A model generated the notes under the pieces. The model saw nothing but the letters and a program-made list of their open reading frames with translations, ran no database searches and was not told the DNA's origin. Made by a program: the position numbers and the translations under genes. A stretch of 64,000 nt of DNA from Pseudomonas sp. PB120 (GTDB lineage: Bacteria > Pseudomonadota > Gammaproteobacteria > Pseudomonadales > Pseudomonadaceae). Within the stretch, counting starts at the first letter, position 1. Each line of letters begins with the position of its first letter. Positions 60,221 through 64,000 of this stretch are shown one piece after another. The stretch spans positions 1 to 64,000 of the forward strand of contig NZ_RWIN01000113.1 of assembly GCF_009761815.1 (NCBI RefSeq), in the 5' to 3' direction.

Positions 60221-61723
60221 TCAGCGTTTGACCGTCAGATCCGTCTGGCTCATCCGGCTGCGAACGGTGAACACCCCATCCCCCGAAAGAATCGCACTGC
60301 GCGCGAAGAGGCGACCGTTTTCCCAGTTCGAAAGACCGAGTTCCGGCTTGTTCAGCGCGTATTGGCCATCGACCCAACGGGTTATGCCGTTGCCCACGAA
60401 CGGTGCGTTGACCTGATTGTAGAAGCGCTCCTGAGCCTCGGCTTGCTCACTGATCAGCGACACAGTGAACTGCGGGCTGTAGCGATTGAACAAGGCGATC
60501 GCGGTGTCCAGGTCGTCGATGATCATCAGGCTGACTTCAGGGGTTTCCTCCCATTCCCACTCGCGGCCCAACTGATCTTCAGGCAGCGACTCGGCCAACG
60601 CTTCGGTCTGGTAACCGTCGGCGCGGTAGACATCGACCGTCTCGGTCCGCCAATGGCCGGGCAGATGCGCCTCGCTGCCCTCGACGATGTGCAATTTGCA
60701 GCCCTCTTCCCGTGCGGCACCGGCCTGTTGCAAGGCGTTCAGAAACAGCGGCACCAGTTCGGCTGCACGGTCGCGGTGAATCAGGCAGACGTTCAGGGTG
60801 TTGCAGACTTTGCGATCCAGGGAATTGCGCACCACGGCGGCGAAACGCGTGGCGTCGGCGTCTTTGTCGGCGATCAGCCATGCACCACCGGTGCCGTGCA
60901 GGCTGACGGCGGTGCCGGCCTGTTGCGCAATGCTGCCCAACTGGCTGACGGCGCGCCCCGAACCACGGGCCACAGCCAGCGACAGGCGCCGGTCGGCGAA
61001 CATCGCCCAACCGGCGGCGTGGTTGATGCTTTCAACCAACGACACCGCGCCCGCCGGCAACCCGGCGTCGCTCAAGGACGGGTTCAACGCGTGGGTGACG
61101 ATGGCTTGCGCCGTGCCCAGGGCGTCGCTGCCGATGCGCAGCACAGCGGTGTTGCCGGTGCGCAACACGCCCGCGGCGTCGGCAAACACATTAGGCCGGC
61201 CTTCGAAGACGAACGCGACGATGCCCAGGGGTGAAATCACTTGCTCGACTTTCCAGCCGTCATGCTCGATGCAACTGAGGACTTTGCCGCGAGTAGCGGG
61301 CGCATCGCGCCAAGCGCGCAAGCCGGCGATCATGTCACGGCGCATGCGGTCATCGGCCAGCAACCGTGTGGTCGAACGGCCGCGCGAGCGGGCCCACTCG
61401 ATGTCCGCCAGGTTCGCGGCCTCGATCAAGTCCCAGCAGTCCTGGTTTTCCAGGCGCAGGGCGAAGAAGTCGAAGAACGCGCTGATCGCCTCGTCCGAAA
61501 CGGCCGACATCGCTGCAAAGGCCGCTTCAGCCCGCTCGATCGCCACCGTCGCCGCTTTCTGGTCCGCCACGGGCACCAGCAACAATTCGCCGCTGACCTG
61601 CTCGACCAGCAGGTGGTCTCCGGGCTGAAAGCGTGCCGCCAATTCGAGGCTGACCACGGTGACGCGGTTACCGGCGAAAGGGATCTGTGTGCCAGCGACT
61701 AGACGTTCGAGCGCAAGAGACAT
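60221..61723 (-). CDS. ProA-like aldehyde dehydrogenase superfamily protein
   Basis: The 500-residue protein matches gamma-glutamyl phosphate reductase (ProA) in the second half: PLGIVAFVFEGRPNVFADAAG, GRPN-type motif and the catalytic Cys307 in KVCNTLN. It is longer than standard ProA (about 420), with about 60 extra N-terminal residues of mixed composition, and has no ProB beside it. It is more likely a paralog acting on another acyl-phosphate or aldehyde than the main proline enzyme. The ATG at 61723 has a weak ribosome site. Confidence 0.82.
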   Translation of the reverse strand: MSLALERLVAGTQIPFAGNRVTVVSLELAARFQPGDHLLVEQVSGELLLVPVADQKAATVAIERAEAAFAAMSAVSDEAISAFFDFFALRLENQDCWDLIEAANLADIEWARSRGRSTTRLLADDRMRRDMIAGLRAWRDAPATRGKVLSCIEHDGWKVEQVISPLGIVAFVFEGRPNVFADAAGVLRTGNTAVLRIGSDALGTAQAIVTHALNPSLSDAGLPAGAVSLVESINHAAGWAMFADRRLSLAVARGSGRAVSQLGSIAQQAGTAVSLHGTGGAWLIADKDADATRFAAVVRNSLDRKVCNTLNVCLIHRDRAAELVPLFLNALQQAGAAREEGCKLHIVEGSEAHLPGHWRTETVDVYRADGYQTEALAESLPEDQLGREWEWEETPEVSLMIIDDLDTAIALFNRYSPQFTVSLISEQAEAQERFYNQVNAPFVGNGITRWVDGQYALNKPELGLSNWENGRLFARSAILSGDGVFTVRSRMSQTDLTVKR

Positions 61724-61822
61724 GAAGCGGTTTCACCATGCAATGGACGGCCGGAAAATGTATAGCAAAATCCCGGGAGCGTCATTAACCGTCGGCGTGA
61801 CCGCTGATCGAAGACCCGACGT

Positions 61823-62893
61823 TCAGGTCCGCGATTGCAGGCGCGAATGCAGCAAGCCCTTGACCGTGCGCATCACTGCGGCGTTCGCGTCCTCCATCTG
61901 CCCGACGTGCCTGAGCGTCTCCTCCAGCTCGCCCCGGCCATGCGCCTCCAGCGCCGCCTGCCCGCTGCTGTGAACCAGTCGGTGCGGCACTTCCATGCGG
62001 CGAAACTCGGCGTCCCGTTGTTCGGTCTGGTTCTGCTCGCCGTAGTACCACTGGCCGAACAGGCATTCGGTTTCGTCGGGCAGGGTCAGCGGTGAATGAG
62101 GTTGGGGATTGAGCAGGCGATCGTACACCGTGACTTTGAGCGTCAGCTCTTGCAGGTTCGCCAGTTCGACGTTGGACAGCAGGTGCGACTGATCGATTTC
62201 GCGCTGCATCTGCTGGGCTTCGCCGTACATGCCGGCCATGGCCTCGGCGGTTTTGTCGATCACGGCGCCGAACGCGTTCGACACCTGGTTTTGTTGTGAG
62301 ATGGCCTGTTTGGCCTGGCTGATTTCCTGCTGGATGGCCGAGGTTTCCTTGACGATCTCCCGGGTGGCTTCGGCGGTTTTTTCCGCGAGCAAGCGCACTT
62401 CACCGGCCACCACGGCAAAACCGCGCCCCTTGTCCCCGGCGCGCGCCGCTTCGATGGCGGCGTTGAGTGCCAGCAGGTTGGTCTTGCGCGCGATGTCGCT
62501 GATGAGGTCGACGATCCGGTCGATCTCGCTGGCGCGGCCGACCAGATGGGTGATCACCTCTTCCAGTGCATCGAGGCCGGCGGCCATGACCCGGGATTGC
62601 TCCTGCAGATGGCTGACCTGTGCCCGGTTGTCGATGGCCGCGCGCGCCACGGTTTCGGCCCGTTGGTGATTGAGTTTGAGGCGCTGGTTGAGCATCGAAA
62701 AGGACTCACTGACCGGCGACAGCGAGTTGCCGCAGGTCAGCAGGTGCTGTGCCAAGCCACGGAAAAAGTCGCGATCGCGCAATTCGGCCTTGCGCGTTGC
62801 CAGCATCGGGTCGTCTACGGTTGCCGCAGCCACCGGCGCCACGGGCGGTTCGACCACCTGCACGGCAGCTTGCTTGCGCCATGTGAAATTCAT
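61823..62893 (-). CDS. Soluble methyl-accepting chemotaxis protein with CZB domain
   Basis: The 356-residue protein has no transmembrane or ligand-binding domain. Residues about 80-250 are the MCP signalling coiled coil with the conserved tip (ISDIARKTNLLALNAAIEAA at about 131-150). The C-terminal CZB domain has Cys277 in CLFGQWYYG and His304, His308 and His318, a zinc site that in related proteins responds to hypochlorous acid or zinc. The ATG at 62893 has GGGGAG well placed; 62899 is also possible. Confidence 0.9.
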   Translation of the reverse strand: MNFTWRKQAAVQVVEPPVAPVAAATVDDPMLATRKAELRDRDFFRGLAQHLLTCGNSLSPVSESFSMLNQRLKLNHQRAETVARAAIDNRAQVSHLQEQSRVMAAGLDALEEVITHLVGRASEIDRIVDLISDIARKTNLLALNAAIEAARAGDKGRGFAVVAGEVRLLAEKTAEATREIVKETSAIQQEISQAKQAISQQNQVSNAFGAVIDKTAEAMAGMYGEAQQMQREIDQSHLLSNVELANLQELTLKVTVYDRLLNPQPHSPLTLPDETECLFGQWYYGEQNQTEQRDAEFRRMEVPHRLVHSSGQAALEAHGRGELEETLRHVGQMEDANAAVMRTVKGLLHSRLQSRT

Positions 62894-63252
62894 CCCCATC
62901 TCCCCTACGCCCCAAAACGCGGACGATACGAATGAATGGGGCCGGGTAAAAGACCCAATTCCACGAAATACTCGCGCTCCATGTAGGAGCGAGCTGGCTC
63001 GCGATGAACTCAGGAGCGCCGCGTTTCGCCAGTCAGCACGCGTTATCGTTAACGACCATCGCGAGCAGGCTCGCTCCTACAGGGGGGTGTGTCGTACGTA
63101 TCAGAGTGTGTACAGAGCAGGGCCTGACACACCGCGCCTATAAAACCCCGCACCCGCGACACATCGCAGATACACCTGCTTGATGAAATGTGCCTGTCGA
63201 TTGGCCAAGCCGATCAAAGCGCTCAACTCACTCAATGCTTAGGAGTATCACC
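62894..63252. other. Intergenic region with REP and HvfA-like promoter
   Basis: The left part is a REP cassette (62982-63082) with GCGTTATCGTT at 63040-63050. The right part (63085-63250) is A+T-richer leader with no gene; the promoter of the small-peptide operon should lie here, but I see no clear -35/-10 pair. TAGGAG sits before the ATG at 63253. Confidence 0.6.
62982..63082. repeat. REP pair with conserved spacer
   Basis: TGTAGGAGCGAGCTGGCTCGCGATG and CCATCGCGAGCAGGCTCGCTCCTACAG flank a spacer with GGAGCGCCGCG and GCGTTATCGTT (63040-63050), sharing the cassette layout of 45315 and 47155. Confidence 0.9.
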
Positions 63253-63456
63253 ATGTTCAAACTCTCGACTTCTTCCCTGACCCTCGGCCTGATCATCGCC
63301 GGTGGCCTGGCGCTGGCCAACGTGGCTTCGGCCTCCGAGTCTGAAGCGTTCAGCATGAAACAACTGGCCCACGGCTACAGCCAGGCCCAGGCCGACACGG
63401 CGGAAAAACCCGCAGAAGGTAAATGCGGCGAAGGCAAGTGCGGCGCCAGCGAGTAA
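63253..63456 (+). CDS. HvfA-like copper-binding RiPP precursor peptide
   Basis: The 67-residue precursor has an N-terminal signal peptide (hydrophobic 8-24, cleavage likely after ASA at 27) and a C-terminal tail with two EGKCG repeats: Cys58 and Cys63. This EGKCG-repeat form is that of HvfA/bufferin-type peptides whose cysteines are converted to oxazolone-thioamide groups by a DUF692 (MNIO) enzyme and bind copper. TTAGGAG precedes the ATG at 63253. The next gene is a DoxX-type membrane protein; the modifying enzymes should lie beyond the window. I recognise the family by tail and context. Confidence 0.82.
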   Translation: MFKLSTSSLTLGLIIAGGLALANVASASESEAFSMKQLAHGYSQAQADTAEKPAEGKCGEGKCGASE

Positions 63457-63464
63457 CCCATTGC

Positions 63465-63486
63465 GCGGGGCACGCCGCTGCCCCGC
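63465..63486 (+). terminator. Intercistronic hairpin after the HvfA-like gene
   Basis: GCGGGGCA (63465-63472) pairs exactly with TGCCCCGC (63479-63486) around CGCCGC. It lacks a T-run, so it may stabilise the short precursor message or partly stop readthrough, giving more peptide than modifying enzymes. Confidence 0.6.
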
Positions 63487-63513
63487 ATCCCTGACTGAAC
63501 GGAGATCACCCCC

Positions 63514-64000
63514 ATGAGCACCTCACTCACTTCGGCCGTCAAAGGCCTGCACCTTAACCTTGACCGTGCCGGTAGCTGGATCGCGCCGCTGACCCTGCGG
63601 GTGTTTCTCGCCTGGGAGTTCTTCGAGTCAGGCCTTGAAAAATGGAATGGCGATAACTGGTTCGCCGACATTCAGGACCGCTTCCCGTTTCCGTTCGACC
63701 ACGTGTCGGCCAACCTGAACTGGGAACTGTCGATGTGGGCTGAGCTGATCTGCGCCCTCGCGATCCTGGTGGGCCTGGGCACCCGGGTTTCGGCGTTCAT
63801 CCTGATCGTGGTCACGATTGTTGCGACGGCGGCCGTTCACTGGCCAACCGATTGGTCTACATTGAGTGAGCTTGCTCAGGGTTACGCCATCAGCAACAAG
63901 GGTCACGGCAACTTCAAACTGCCGCTGATTTACCTCGCGGCCTTTATGCCGCTGTTGCTCTCGGGTGCCGGCAAGCTCAGTCTCGATGCGCTGTTGGCCC
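63514..64000 (+). CDS. HvfX-like DoxX family membrane protein (partial)
   Basis: The frame starts at the ATG at 63514 after CGGAGATCACC and runs off the window after 162 residues. Four hydrophobic segments of the DoxX fold are visible (LTLRVFLAWEFFESGLEKW, MWAELICALAILVGLGTRVSAFILIVVTIVATAAVHW region, LPLIYLAAFMPLLLSGAGKLSLD). Position just after the EGKCG peptide gene fits HvfX, the membrane partner in copper-binding RiPP loci. The 3-prime end and any following DUF692 gene are not in the window. Confidence 0.8.
   Translation, partial: MSTSLTSAVKGLHLNLDRAGSWIAPLTLRVFLAWEFFESGLEKWNGDNWFADIQDRFPFPFDHVSANLNWELSMWAELICALAILVGLGTRVSAFILIVVTIVATAAVHWPTDWSTLSELAQGYAISNKGHGNFKLPLIYLAAFMPLLLSGAGKLSLDALLA

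Noticed and set aside
1..64000. Insertion sequence, integrase or prophage
   Set aside because: No transposase, integrase or phage structural genes were recognised anywhere in the window; repeats present are REP type only.

Overview
The window looks like a chromosomal segment of a fluorescent-group Pseudomonas. It is GC-rich, its Bkd, Udh, AlkC and CynS proteins have the expected Pseudomonas form, and at least fifteen intergenic spaces carry the GCGAGC-type REP inverted repeats typical of that group. I see no tRNA, rRNA, IS element, prophage or CRISPR array. It is mainly a series of catabolic, transport and stress modules separated by REP clusters.

Layout. 78-8536: reductive pyrimidine catabolism (ureidopropionase, NCS1 permease, dihydropyrimidinase, PreT/PreA dihydropyrimidine dehydrogenase, TetR regulator). 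8676-9899: copC-copD. 10148-14547: uronate oxidation (OprD-type porin, uronate dehydrogenase, SMP-30 lactonase, aldose epimerase). 14551-16376: divergent TauE/SafE exporter and persulfide dioxygenase. 16521-23538: bkdR with bkdA1-A2-B-lpdV and ilvE, a complete route from branched-chain amino acids to acyl-CoAs. 23592-25651: a radical-SAM/DUF4130 DNA repair pair behind a consensus LexA box. 26043-35210: two convergent operons (TonB receptor plus flavin monooxygenase; five-gene Opp-type ABC importer), probably for an organosulfur or related compound. 35564-39196: an HEAT-like small protein, FKBP isomerase, diguanylate cyclase, an unknown CxxC protein, an RcnB-like protein and a DJ-1/PfpI protein. 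39395-48795: CPA2 antiporter, AlkC glycosylase, then LysR/GMC oxidoreductase/MHS transporter/lactate dehydrogenase and a DUF427 protein. 49075-54819: a papain-like protease fused to an alpha/beta hydrolase, topoisomerase III, a pentapeptide-repeat protein and a GNAT. 55328-57565: small proteins and the cynS-cynT cyanate pair. 57578-62893: a three-domain flavo-iron-sulfur oxidoreductase, a BON protein, a ProA-like dehydrogenase and a soluble CZB chemoreceptor. 63253-end: the start of an HvfA/HvfX-type copper-binding RiPP locus, cut by the window edge.

The strongest candidates for poorly described biology are the HvfA-like modified-peptide locus at the right edge, the 742-residue cysteine protease/hydrolase fusion at 49075-51303, the SOS-controlled radical-SAM repair pair, and the convergent TonB/monooxygenase/ABC module. 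Functions are read from motifs, family resemblance and context; no database search was run.
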